A DNA stretch of 64,000 nt from Microbispora sp. H11081 (lineage in GTDB: Bacteria; Actinomycetota; Actinomycetes; Streptosporangiales; Streptosporangiaceae), in NCBI RefSeq assembly GCF_012999535.1, contig NZ_JABBWV010000018.1, positions 62,001 to 126,000 of the forward strand. Reading direction: 5' to 3'. The translations under genes and the position numbers were made by a program. Of the stretch, positions 28,069 through 36,598 are shown in pieces; the stretch's first letter is position 1; the number at the start of each line of letters is the position of its first letter. The notes beneath the pieces were generated by a model that was given only the letters and a program-made list of their open reading frames with translations, did no database searches and was not told the origin of the DNA.

Positions 28069-28374
28069 ATGTTCCGCCACGTCGTGTTGCTGCAGTGGAC
28101 CGATGACGCCACCGAGGAGCAGCGCGAAGAGGTGGCCAGGCGGCTGAGCGAGCTGCCGGACGCCATCCCCGAGCTGCGTTCCTACCAGATCGGCCCGGAC
28201 GCGGGCGTCAACCAGGGCAACTTCTCCTTCGCCGTGGTCGCCGACTTCGACTCCCCGGAGGACTACGTGGTCTACCGGGACCACCCGGCCCACCTGGCGG
28301 TGGTCGACGAGTGCATCGCCCCGATCCTCGCCGCCCGCGCCGCCGTCCAATTCCCTCCCCGCGTGATCTTGTAG
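28069..28374 (+). CDS. Dabb (stress-responsive alpha-beta barrel) family protein
   Basis: 101 residues, MFRHVVLLQWTDDATEEQRE at the start and AVVADFDSPEDYVVYRDHPA H later, the ferredoxin-like dimeric alpha-beta barrel of Dabb proteins. Some members act as small cyclases or have no known reaction. GGGGAGAGC precedes the ATG. The last codons (Val-Ile-Leu-stop) lie inside the left arm of the palindromic element that starts at 28363, so that element abuts or has invaded the 3' end. Confidence 0.85.
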   Translation: MFRHVVLLQWTDDATEEQREEVARRLSELPDAIPELRSYQIGPDAGVNQGNFSFAVVADFDSPEDYVVYRDHPAHLAVVDECIAPILAARAAVQFPPRVIL

Positions 28375-28599
28375 TTTGTCGCATCCAGGGCCTCCCGCCT
28401 GGGGAAACACCATTGGTGATCATGCAGATGGTGTGCGTATATCCGTCTGAGCTGCAGAAACGCCCCCCGTGATCATGCAATTGCATGATCACGGGGGGCG
28501 TTTCTGCAGGTAGGTGGCGCAGTTGGGCAAGATCTGCATGATCACGCAGGGTCTTCGCCCAGGTCAGAGCGGGTCGCTGCGACAAACTACAAGATCACG
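28363..28599. mobile_element. 237-bp element of concentric inverted repeats (MITE-like or regulatory)
   Basis: Three nested inverted repeats share one centre near 28480.5. The outer arms are 21 bp and perfect (28363-28383 with 28579-28599), the middle arms 14 bp (28416-28429 with 28532-28545), and the inner is a perfect 58-bp palindrome with no loop (28452-28509). The motif GTGATCATGCA appears four times, and the outer arms carry the related GTGATCTTGTAG. No open frame and no clear target-site duplication. It sits between two convergent genes. It could be a non-autonomous mobile element, a cruciform-forming site or a bidirectional terminator. Confidence 0.7.
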
Positions 28600-28616
28600 G
28601 TGGTTGAAGTGGGGGA

Positions 28617-30440
28617 TTAGAAGGAGTCTTCGGGGAGGTCCATGAGGTCCTGGCCGGTGGCGGCGAGGATTCGGCGTTCGGCGGCCAGCCGGGGCAGGAC
28701 GTTCTGCGCGAAGAACGAGGCCGCGGCGACCTTGCCCGTGTAGAACGCCTTGTCCTTCTCCGAGGCGGACAGCGCGTTCAGCGCGACCTCGGCCTGGCGC
28801 AGCAGCAGCCAGCTCAGCACCAGGTCGCCCAGCGCCATGAGGAACCGGGTGGTGTTGAGCCCGACCTTGTAGACCTCCTGCGGCGTCTCCATCGAGGAGA
28901 TCGCCCACCCGGCCATCGTGTCGGCCATGGCCTTGACCTCGACCGCCGCCTCGGCGAGCAGGCCGCGCTCGACCTTGAGCCGCCCGTTGCCCGCCTCGGA
29001 GCCGGCGAACTCGTTGATCTCGCCGAGCAGCGATCCCAGCGCCGCGCCCTGGTTCCGCAGGACCTTGCGGAAGAACAGGTCCTGGCCCTGGATGGCGGTC
29101 GTGCCCTCGTACAACGAGTCGATCTTCGAGTCGCGGATGTACTGCTCGATCGGGTAGTCCTGCAGGAAGCCCGAGCCGCCCAGCGTCTGCAGCGAGCGGG
29201 CCAGCAGCTCGTACGACCGCTCGGAGCCGACACCCTTGACCAGCGGGAGCAGCAGGTCGTTGAGCGCCTCGGCGGCCTCGTCGCGGCGGCCCTCGAACTC
29301 CGCGATCTGGATCTGGTCCTGGATGGTCGCCGTGTAGAGCACGAGCGCCCGCATCGCCTCGGCGTACGACTTCTGCAGCATGAGCTCGCGGCGTACGTCG
29401 GGGTGGTGGGTGATGGTGACGCGCGGGGCGGTCTTGTCGCCCGAGCGGGTGAGGTCGGCGCCCTGGACGCGGTTCTTGGCGAAGTCCAGCGCGTTGAGGT
29501 AGCCGGTGGAGAGCGTGGCGATGGCCTTGGCGCCCACCATCATGCGGGCGTGCTCGATCACCATGAACATCTGCCGGATGCCGTCGTGGGCGTCGCCGAC
29601 CAGGTAGCCGATGGCGGGGTGCTTCTCGCCGAGGGTGAGCTCGCAGGTCGTGGAGACCTTGAGGCCCATCTTCTTCTCGACGTTGGTGACGTAGACGCCG
29701 TTGCGCTCGCCCAGCTCACCGGTCTCCAGGTCGACCAGGTACTTCGGCACGAGGAACATCGACAGGCCCTTGGTGCCGGGCTTGGCGCCCTCGGGCCGGG
29801 CCAGCACGAGGTGGAAGATGTTCTCGGCCATGTCGTGCTCGGCGCTGGTGATGAAGCGCTTGACGCCCTCGATGTGCCAGGTGTCGTCGGGCTGCCGGAC
29901 CGCCTTCGTACGGCCGGCGCCGACGTCGGAGCCGGCGTCGGGCTCGGTGAGCACCATGGTCGCGCCCCAGTGCCGCTCGACGGCCATCTCGGCGAACCGC
30001 TTCTGCTCGGGGGTGCCGAGCTCGAACAGCAGGCGCGCGAAGGCGGGGCCGCAGGCGAACATCCAGACGGCGGGGTTGGCGCCGAGCACCATCTCGGCCA
30101 TGGCCCACACGAGGCTGCGCGGGGCGGGCGTGCCGCCGAGCTCAGGCTGCAGTTCGAGGCGCCACCACTCGGCGTCCACCCAGGCCTGGTAGGAGCGCTT
30201 GAAGCTCTCCGGCATGGTCACGCTGTGGGTGGCGGGGTCGAATACGGGCGGGTGGCGGTCGGCGTCCTCGAACGACTCGGCGATCGGGCCCGTGGCCAGC
30301 CGGTTGACCTCGTCCAGCACGCTTCGCGCGGTGTCCTCGTCGACGTCGGCGAACGGGCCGGTGCCGAGGATCTCACTGCGGCCGAACACCTCGAAGAGGT
30401 TGAACTCCAGGTCGCGGAGGTTGCTCTTGTAGTGACCCAT
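28617..30440 (-). CDS. Acyl-CoA dehydrogenase (long, FadE-type)
   Basis: 607 residues, the long form with a C-terminal extension. FAD-dependent alpha-beta dehydrogenation of acyl-CoA in beta-oxidation. Motifs: [13 protein letters not shown] (FAD/substrate region), [20 protein letters not shown], and [15 protein letters not shown] near the catalytic base region. AGGAGC lies upstream of ATG 30440. The promoter contains two palindromes (30477-30515). Confidence 0.92.
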   Translation of the reverse strand: MGHYKSNLRDLEFNLFEVFGRSEILGTGPFADVDEDTARSVLDEVNRLATGPIAESFEDADRHPPVFDPATHSVTMPESFKRSYQAWVDAEWWRLELQPELGGTPAPRSLVWAMAEMVLGANPAVWMFACGPAFARLLFELGTPEQKRFAEMAVERHWGATMVLTEPDAGSDVGAGRTKAVRQPDDTWHIEGVKRFITSAEHDMAENIFHLVLARPEGAKPGTKGLSMFLVPKYLVDLETGELGERNGVYVTNVEKKMGLKVSTTCELTLGEKHPAIGYLVGDAHDGIRQMFMVIEHARMMVGAKAIATLSTGYLNALDFAKNRVQGADLTRSGDKTAPRVTITHHPDVRRELMLQKSYAEAMRALVLYTATIQDQIQIAEFEGRRDEAAEALNDLLLPLVKGVGSERSYELLARSLQTLGGSGFLQDYPIEQYIRDSKIDSLYEGTTAIQGQDLFFRKVLRNQGAALGSLLGEINEFAGSEAGNGRLKVERGLLAEAAVEVKAMADTMAGWAISSMETPQEVYKVGLNTTRFLMALGDLVLSWLLLRQAEVALNALSASEKDKAFYTGKVAAASFFAQNVLPRLAAERRILAATGQDLMDLPEDSF

Positions 30441-30476
30441 CTGTGTGCGCTCCTAGAACCGAACCCGGGGGTAACG

Positions 30477-30515
30477 TACTGGTCGGTAACTCTAAAGGAA
30501 TGCTACCCATGGGTA
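30477..30515 (-). promoter_or_regulatory. Operator-like palindromes upstream of the acyl-CoA dehydrogenase gene
   Basis: TACTGGTCGGTA (30477-30488, imperfect palindrome) and TACCCATGGGTA (30504-30515, perfect 12-bp palindrome) lie 37-75 bases upstream of the start. They fit binding sites of a TetR-type fatty acid regulator, none of which is encoded next to it. Confidence 0.5.
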
Positions 30516-30663
30516 ACCCCACTTATCCATGGCCTGGGCCACAGATTGCCGGGTTCGTGACGCACAGACGGTAAAGTCCCGTTGTGAGAAGACCGCGAGC
30601 CGCGGCCTTCCCGGACGAGGTGCCCGCCGTACCCGGACCAGCGAAGACGGTGGGCGTAAGGAC

Positions 30664-30909
30664 ATGGACCAAGTTCTGCAGATCGCCGGCGCCATCCTCA
30701 TCCTCGGCGCGTTCCTGCTCTCCCAGATGAACGTCCTCGACAACCGCTCGAAGATCTACCTGGTGCTCAACCTCGCCGGCTCCGCGGTGCTCGCGGTGCT
30801 CGCGTACGTGGACGACGACTGGGGGTTCCTGCTGTTGGAGGGGGTCTGGGCCCTGGTGTCCGGAGCCGGCCTCCTCCGGGCGCTGCGACCCCGGCGGGCG
30901 GCCACGTAA
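30664..30909 (+). CDS. Small CBU_0592-like membrane protein
   Basis: 81 residues with three hydrophobic stretches: VLQIAGAILILGAFLLSQM, KIYLVLNLAGSAVLAVLAYV and FLLLEGVWALVSGAGLLRAL. The layout matches the small CBU_0592-type membrane proteins of unknown role. ATG 30664 follows AAGGA. The C-terminus is basic (RPRRAAT), so it is probably inside. Confidence 0.8.
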   Translation: MDQVLQIAGAILILGAFLLSQMNVLDNRSKIYLVLNLAGSAVLAVLAYVDDDWGFLLLEGVWALVSGAGLLRALRPRRAAT

Positions 30910-30951
30910 CCCGCTTGACACCTTCGCCGGTGTCTCGATTGGGTGGGCGCC

Positions 30952-31347
30952 ATGATTGAGATCCAGACGATGACGATCGACTGCGCCCGGCCGTACGAGC
31001 TGGCCCAGTGGTGGAGCGAGGCCCTGGGCTGGCCGCTCGTCGACTCGGAGCCGGAGGACGACGAGGTCATGCTCGATCGTCCGGACGGCCCGCCGCACCT
31101 GCTGTTCATCCAGGTGCCCGACGGCAAGACGGTCAAGAACCGCCTGCACCTCGACGTGCGGCCGACCGGGGACGGCACCCGCGACCAGGAGGTGGAGCGG
31201 CTGCTCGCGCTCGGGGCCAAGCCGTACGAGGACCACCGCACCGCGGACGGCGCGGGCTGGGTCACTCTCCTCGACCCCGAGGGCAACGAGTTCTGCGTCT
31301 GCCGCGGCGCGGCGGAGCGGGAAGCGAAGACCGAGTCCGCAGGGTAG
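30952..31347 (+). CDS. VOC family (glyoxalase-like) protein
   Basis: 131 residues: MIEIQTMTIDCARPYELAQW, LLFIQVPDGKTVKNRLHLDV and WVTLLDPEGNEFCVC, typical of a glyoxalase/bleomycin-resistance-type fold with metal ligands near the His of RLHLDV and the Glu of EGNEF. Reaction unknown. The chosen ATG follows GGGTGGG; an ATG three codons earlier is weaker. Confidence 0.85.
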   Translation: MIEIQTMTIDCARPYELAQWWSEALGWPLVDSEPEDDEVMLDRPDGPPHLLFIQVPDGKTVKNRLHLDVRPTGDGTRDQEVERLLALGAKPYEDHRTADGAGWVTLLDPEGNEFCVCRGAAEREAKTESAG

Positions 31348-31351
31348 AGGC

Positions 31352-31801
31352 TCAGTTGCCCCTGGCGCGCCCGCGCATCGAGACCGTGAGAACGGCGGTG
31401 ATCAGCAGCACGAGCGCGCCGCCCAGCAACGCGTCCCAGGCCGCGCCGAAGACGCCCTCGCGGTCGATCACGAGCTGCACCGGGTACATCAGCGCCGCCG
31501 CGCCGAGGGCCGGGTAGAGCGAGAAGCGCCAGGGGTGGCGCAGCGCCCAGAGACGGGCCTGCCGGGTCGCCCGGTCGCCGGCGTCGGGCTTGGAGATCGC
31601 GCCGATCGCCGCGACCAGGGTGAACACGGTGAGGCCCACGCACAGGGCCCAGGTCAGGTCGGCCGGGCCGGGCAGGATGACGCCCAGGAGGAAGCTGGTG
31701 GCCGCGACCGCCCCGCCGGACGTCGCCGCTGCCCGCCAGGGCGCGCCGCGCAGGGCCGCGCCGGCCAAGGACATCTCGTCCATTCGGGTCAGTTCGTTCA
31801 T
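31352..31801 (-). CDS. Small integral membrane protein
   Basis: 149 residues from ATG 31801. Four hydrophobic segments: GGAVAATSFLLGVILPG, WALCVGLTVFTLVAAIGA, FSLYPALGAAALMYPVQLVI and ALLGGALVLLITAVLTVS, ending in RGRARGN. No family I can name. It faces the VOC gene tail to tail, 4 bases apart, and is divergent from the GNAT gene. Confidence 0.7.
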   Translation of the reverse strand: MNELTRMDEMSLAGAALRGAPWRAAATSGGAVAATSFLLGVILPGPADLTWALCVGLTVFTLVAAIGAISKPDAGDRATRQARLWALRHPWRFSLYPALGAAALMYPVQLVIDREGVFGAAWDALLGGALVLLITAVLTVSMRGRARGN

Positions 31802-31886
31802 GCCATAAGCGTGCCCTTCTGGGCGGTTCCGCGGCATCGGGGAAGTCCCTGACCCTCCCCTGACCCGCCCCGGTTAGTCTCCCGGC

Positions 31887-32336
31887 ATGGATCTCGAATT
31901 CCGTACGGCCAGGCGCGCGGACGTGCCCGTCATCGTGGCGATGATCACCGAAGACCCGGTCACCGCCTCGCGGCCGTCATCCGCCGTGGAGCCGGACTAC
32001 TACGTCGCCTTCGAGGCGGTGGACGCCGACCCGCGCAACGAGCTGATCGTCGTGGAGTCGGACGGCGAGATCGTCGGAACCATGCAGCTCACCTACATTC
32101 CCGGGCTGTCGCGCCGGGGCGGCGAGCGCGCGCAGATCGAGGCGGTCAGGGTCGCCGTGCCGCTCCGCGGCCGTGGCATCGGCACGGCGATGCTGCGGTG
32201 GGCCGTCGAGCGGGCCAGGGAACGCGGCTGCGCGCTGGTGCAGCTCACGTCGGACAAGGCCCGCACCGAGGCCCACCGTTTCTACGGCGCGCTCGGCTTC
32301 ACGGCCTCACATGAGGGTTTCAAGCTCCTCCTGTGA
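31887..32336 (+). CDS. GNAT family N-acetyltransferase
   Basis: 149 residues: acetyl-CoA loop VAVPLRGRGIGTAMLRWAVE, and TSDKARTEAHRFYGALGFTA at the C-terminus (motif B). The substrate is unknown. Its last 30 bases overlap the 3' end of the convergent oxidoreductase gene. Confidence 0.87.
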   Translation: MDLEFRTARRADVPVIVAMITEDPVTASRPSSAVEPDYYVAFEAVDADPRNELIVVESDGEIVGTMQLTYIPGLSRRGGERAQIEAVRVAVPLRGRGIGTAMLRWAVERARERGCALVQLTSDKARTEAHRFYGALGFTASHEGFKLLL

Positions 32337-34352
32337 CAGCGGGGCGACGTCGACGAAGTTGTCGTGGTAGACCGCGCCCCTGCCCATGTCGGCGTCCCGC
32401 TCGTCCACCAGCGCGTTGGGGTTGGCCCCCGCGGCGAACTTCGGCCAGTGCCCCTTCGGCGCCGCCACCACGCCCGGCGCCACCCGGTCGCTGACCTCGA
32501 CGTACGCCCGGAACTCGCCGTTGTGGTTGAAGACCCGGGCGGCCTGCCCGTCCACGAGGCCCCGCGACGCGGCGTCGGCCGGGTTGACCAGCACCCGCGG
32601 CCCCTTCGACCGCCTGCGCAGTTCGGGGTTGTTGCCGAACGTCGAGTTCAGGAACGTGTGCGAGGCGGGGGTGAGCAGCACGAGCGGGTACGGCCGGTCG
32701 GCGGGAGCCGTACGGGCCGTGAGCGAGGGGATGTAGCCCGCCACACGCGGCAGCCCGGCGGCCTCGGCCCGCTCCGACGCGAACTCCAGCCGTCCGCTGG
32801 CTGTCGGGAAGCCCTCGGTGAAGGGCACGAAGGGCTCGGCCACCGGCAGCCGCGCCCAGCCCCGCTTGCGCATCTCCTCCAGTGAGACGCCGGCCTGGGC
32901 CAGCGTCTGCTCGGCCAGTTCGAGGTCGGAGTCGTACAGGGACGGCTCGGTCAGCCCCATCTTCCTGGCGAGCCTGCGGAACGTCTCGGTCGTCGACAGG
33001 CACTCGCCCGGCGGTTCGACGGCGGGCTCGTTCCACACCATGTACATGTGCCCGTATCCGTGGTGCACGTCGAGGTGCTCGATCTGCATGGTGGCGGGCA
33101 GCACGTAGTCGGCGTAGTCGGCGGTGTCGGTCGGGAAGTGCTCCATGACCACGGTGAACAGGTCCTCGCGCGTCAGCGCGGCCCTGATCCGGTTCTGGTC
33201 GGAGGTGGAGCCCACGGGGTTGGCGCCGTAGACCCACAGGCACTTGACCGACTCGTCCAGGCCGTCGGCCAGCCGGGTCATCGCCAGCGTGCGCACCGGG
33301 TGGGGGAGCAGGTCGTCGCGGGTGTCGGGACCAGGCGGCGCGTACGCCGAGGTGGAGTAGGCGACGCCGCCGCCCGGATAGCGCCAGTCGCCGGTCACGC
33401 CGGGGATGCAGGCGATCGTCCGCATCGCGGTCCCGCCGCCCTCGTGCCGCTGGATGCCCATCGTGGCCCGGATGCCGGTCGGCCGGGTGTGCGCGAGCCG
33501 TACGCCGAGCGCGCGGATGCGCTCCTCGGGCAGCCCGGTGATCTCGGCCACCAGGGACGGGGGATGCCTGCGGATCTCGGCCTCGAACTCGTCCCAGCCG
33601 AGCGTGTGCTCCTCGATGTACGCGCGGTCCTCCGCGCCCTCCTCCAGCACGACGTGCAGCAGGCCGAGGGCGAGCGCCGCGTCGGTGCCCGGCCTGATCG
33701 CCAGGTGCTCGTCCGCCTGGTCGGCCGTACGGGTGCGGATGGGGTCGATGGCCACGACGTACGCCCCCGCCGTACGGGCGTCCTGGATGAACTTCCACAG
33801 GTGGTGGCCGCTGGTCAGCGTGTTGGTGCCCCACAGCAGGACGAGCCGCGAGAGCGCGAAGTTCTCCGGGTCCATGCCGCCCGGCGTGCCGTTGGTGTAG
33901 CGGAGGCCGTCGTTGCCCGCCCTGGCGCAGATGTTGGGGTCGTGGCGGGACGCGCCGAGCATGTTCCAGAACCGCCGCCCCGCGTGACCAGACTCGCCCT
34001 GGACGAAGCCGAGCGTGCCGGTGCCCAGGTAGGGCCAGATCGACTCGCCGCCGTGCTCCTCGACGATCGACGACAGCTTGGCGGCGATCTCGGAGAGCGC
34101 CTGGTCCAGGCTGATCCGCTCGAACCGGCCGGCTCCCTTGGGCCCCACCCTCTTCAGCGGGTGGAGAAGGCGGTCGGCCGACCGCACCTGCTCCAGGTAG
34201 CGGTTGACCTTCACGCACAGCGCCCCGCGCGTGTAGGGGTGGTCGCGGTTGCCACGCAGCCCGACGGCCTCGCCGTCACGTACGGCGACGACCCAGGAGC
34301 AGGTGTCGGGGCAGTCGAGCGGACATGCGCCGAGGACGGGTAGCGTGCTCAT
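32307..34352 (-). CDS. Molybdopterin-dependent oxidoreductase with [4Fe-4S] domain
   Basis: 681 residues, DMSO-reductase superfamily. N-terminal cluster ligands C10, C14, C18 (CPLDCPDTC) and C46 (RGALCVK). Molybdopterin-binding stretches include GTLGFVQGESGHAGRRFWNM, LVLLWGTNTLTSGHHLWKFI and, at the C-terminus, VLVNPADAASRGLVDGQAAR. No Tat signal precedes the cluster, so it is probably cytoplasmic. Redox partner and substrate unknown. No molybdenum cofactor genes are nearby. Confidence 0.9.
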   Translation of the reverse strand: MSTLPVLGACPLDCPDTCSWVVAVRDGEAVGLRGNRDHPYTRGALCVKVNRYLEQVRSADRLLHPLKRVGPKGAGRFERISLDQALSEIAAKLSSIVEEHGGESIWPYLGTGTLGFVQGESGHAGRRFWNMLGASRHDPNICARAGNDGLRYTNGTPGGMDPENFALSRLVLLWGTNTLTSGHHLWKFIQDARTAGAYVVAIDPIRTRTADQADEHLAIRPGTDAALALGLLHVVLEEGAEDRAYIEEHTLGWDEFEAEIRRHPPSLVAEITGLPEERIRALGVRLAHTRPTGIRATMGIQRHEGGGTAMRTIACIPGVTGDWRYPGGGVAYSTSAYAPPGPDTRDDLLPHPVRTLAMTRLADGLDESVKCLWVYGANPVGSTSDQNRIRAALTREDLFTVVMEHFPTDTADYADYVLPATMQIEHLDVHHGYGHMYMVWNEPAVEPPGECLSTTETFRRLARKMGLTEPSLYDSDLELAEQTLAQAGVSLEEMRKRGWARLPVAEPFVPFTEGFPTASGRLEFASERAEAAGLPRVAGYIPSLTARTAPADRPYPLVLLTPASHTFLNSTFGNNPELRRRSKGPRVLVNPADAASRGLVDGQAARVFNHNGEFRAYVEVSDRVAPGVVAAPKGHWPKFAAGANPNALVDERDADMGRGAVYHDNFVDVAPLSQEELETLM

Positions 34353-34407
34353 GCTCCGACGTTAGCGCGCCGCCAGGCGTGCCCCCGCGTGCCCCCGCAC
34401 GCCGCGC

Positions 34408-34460
34408 CCGCGCTCTCCTCTGCGCCGGTCCCGCGCTCTCCTCTGCGCCGGTCCCGCGCT
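34408..34460. repeat. 23-bp tandem repeat, 2.3 copies
   Basis: Units 34408-34430 and 34431-34453 are identical, and seven bases of a third follow. Located between the oxidoreductase start and the methyltransferase 3' end (convergent with neither). Confidence 0.7.
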
Positions 34461-34498
34461 TCCCGGCACTTTCCCGGCACTCCGGTCCTGTGGGCCCC

Positions 34499-35324
34499 TC
34501 AGGCGGCGGAGCAGATGTAGAGCATCATCCTGCGGCGGTCGAAGTCGAGGTCGTACGTCCGGGTCTCCTCGGCCCGCAGCCCGGTCGCGGCCAGCAGGCC
34601 GGCGACGGCGGCGTCGGGCAGCACGGCCTTGGTCCAGCCGCCGAGATAGCGCCGGGTCCGCCCGGTCGCGTCGACCGACTCGGCGTAGTAGTTCATGATC
34701 TGCACGCCCTCCTCGGGGAGGTAGCGGTGGGCGCTCAGCACGAACTGCTCCTCTCCTCCCGAGGAGGCGGGGAAGGCGACGAGGTCGCCGTTCTGCGCCA
34801 GCAGGCGGTCCTGCTCGGCCAGGGCGTTGTCGAACGCGAACCGCCCGCCGGGCGCGAGGTGCGCGCGGACGCGGGAGAAGACCTCGTGCCTGTCGGCCTC
34901 GTCCGCGAGCAGCCCGAGGTTGTTGGCGGGCAGCAGCACCAGGCCGAACCGCTCGTCCAGCCGCAGGTCGCGCATGTCGGACTCGACGATCGTCACCCGC
35001 CGGGCCACGCTCTCGTCCTCGCGCTCCAGGCGGCGGCGCAGCAGGGCGAGCATGTCGGGCGAGGCGTCGAGGGCGATCACCTCGTGTCCCTGCCTGGCCA
35101 GCGGCACCGTGATCCGTCCGCTGCCGCAGCCGAGTTCGAGCACCGGCCCCGGGCTGTTCGCGGCCAGCTTGAGGTAGTCGTCCAGGTCCCACTCGTACGC
35201 CTGGGGAGAGCGCGTCGTAGAGGGCGGCGAAGTAGCCGGTGTACACCGGCATGACCTCGGTCAGCGGAAGGCGCATCCGGCGGAGCATCTCGAAGACGCC
35301 GAAGAACCGAGGCTCGGGGTACAT
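34499..35324 (-). pseudogene. Class I SAM-dependent methyltransferase, frameshifted
   Basis: ATG 35324 (AAGGGAG 6 bases ahead) starts MYPEPRFFGVFEMLRRMRLP and reads well to about residue 41, then the frame is lost at the CCCC run at 35203-35206 on the minus strand. Removing one C gives LSQAYEWDLDDYLKLAANSP and then VLELGCGSGRITVPLARQG (motif I) and continues to ICSAA. The restored protein would be about 274 residues. It follows the MFS gene by 11 bases in the same operon. It may be a genuine mutation or a homopolymer sequencing error. The C-terminal part alone (34499-35143) lacks the N-terminus. Third-position GC is normal on both sides, so any decay is recent. Confidence 0.75.
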
Positions 35325-35335
35325 TCCGGCTCCCT

Positions 35336-36598
35336 TCACGTGGTGGTCTGGGCGGCGGGCCGCAGCCCGGTCCGGTGGCCGACGACGACCGCGCCGGCGC
35401 CGAGCAGCCCCGCGACGGCGAACGCCACGCGGGGGCTCTGCCCGGTCATGGCCGTGAGCTGCCCCGCCAGCACGGCGCCGAGGGGATAGGCGGCGACGGC
35501 CAGCGTGCGCGCCGTCGCCGTCACCCTGCCGATCAGCTCGGGGGGCACGACCCGCTGGCGCAGGGCCCGGATGTGCACCGTGGCCAGCACGCTCGTCAGC
35601 CCGATCACGAGGTTGGCGGCGGCCAGCCAGGCCACCGAGGGGGCCGCCGAGGCGGCGGCCAGCGCGCCCGCCAGCACGAGCAGCGCGCCGGAGATCAGGG
35701 TGGGAGCGGCGACGCGGCGGCCGAGCGGACCGGCGATCGAGGCGCCGAGCACCCCGCCGCCCGCGCCCGCGGCCAGCGCGACGCTGGCCCCGGCCGGCCC
35801 GCCGCCCAGCGTGTGCACGGCGAAGAAGACGATCAGGGTCTCGACGGCGAGCAGCAGGTTGACCACGACCTGCAGCCCGCACACGGCCCGCACCAGCCGG
35901 TGCCGCCGCAGGTAGGACAGCCCTTCACGCAGGTCGCCCGCCGCCCGCCGCACCGACAGGCCGCTGCCCCGCTCCCGCCGTACGGCGTCGCGCGGCAGCA
36001 GCCACAGCGTGACCACCGAGACGCCGTACGACGCGGCGTTGACGAGGAGGCAGACGCCCGCGCCGGGGCCCGCGGCGATCGCCCCGGCCAGGGCGGGCCC
36101 GGCGAGCACCCCGAGTTGGGTGCTGAGCTCCAGCCGGGAGTTGCCGGCCACCAGGTGGGCCGGGGCGAGGATGCCCTGCAGCATGGCCGCGTGCGCGGTG
36201 TCGAACAGCACGCCGAACACCGCGGCGACCACCGCCAGCCCGAGCAGGACCCAGACGGGGGCGGCGCCGGCCAGGGCGAGCGCGGTGAGCAGCGTGAAGA
36301 CGGCCAGCCTGGCGGTGTCGCAGGCCAGCATCACCCGCCGGGTGTCGAGCCGGTCCACCAGCGCGCCCGCGACCAGCCCCGACAGCAGATAGCCGATCGT
36401 CTGCGGGGTGGCCGCGAGCGCCGCGAGCACCGGGTCGGAGGTCTGCTGAAGCACCAGCAGCGGGATCGCGAGCAGCGCCATGCCGTCGCCGACGGCGGAC
36501 ACGCTCTGCCCTCCCCACAGCAGCAGGAAGGGCAGGTCGCGGGGCCTGGACCCGGCGTGGGACGCCGTGGAGGCGCCGGGCGCGGCAGGGCGCGTCAC
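35336..36598 (-). CDS. MFS exporter (macrolide-efflux type)
   Basis: 420 residues, 12 helices, similar in layout to MefA-type exporters: FLLLWGGQSVSAVGDGMALL at the start, GALVDRLDTRRVMLACDTAR (motif A), and LDGRVTATAR-like IGRVTATARTLAVAAYPLG. GTG 36598 overlaps the stop of the HDO gene (GTGA). It should export the product of the peptide/HDO unit and give self-resistance. Confidence 0.88.
   Translation of the reverse strand: MTRPAAPGASTASHAGSRPRDLPFLLLWGGQSVSAVGDGMALLAIPLLVLQQTSDPVLAALAATPQTIGYLLSGLVAGALVDRLDTRRVMLACDTARLAVFTLLTALALAGAAPVWVLLGLAVVAAVFGVLFDTAHAAMLQGILAPAHLVAGNSRLELSTQLGVLAGPALAGAIAAGPGAGVCLLVNAASYGVSVVTLWLLPRDAVRRERGSGLSVRRAAGDLREGLSYLRRHRLVRAVCGLQVVVNLLLAVETLIVFFAVHTLGGGPAGASVALAAGAGGGVLGASIAGPLGRRVAAPTLISGALLVLAGALAAASAAPSVAWLAAANLVIGLTSVLATVHIRALRQRVVPPELIGRVTATARTLAVAAYPLGAVLAGQLTAMTGQSPRVAFAVAGLLGAGAVVVGHRTGLRPAAQTTT

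Noticed and set aside
28363-28599. Simple intrinsic terminator as the only explanation of the palindromes
   Set aside because: The inner palindrome has no loop, there is no T-run, and two further concentric repeat pairs extend over 237 bp.
28918-29157. Short plus-strand frame within the acyl-CoA dehydrogenase gene
   Set aside because: Antisense shadow of a well-supported minus-strand gene.
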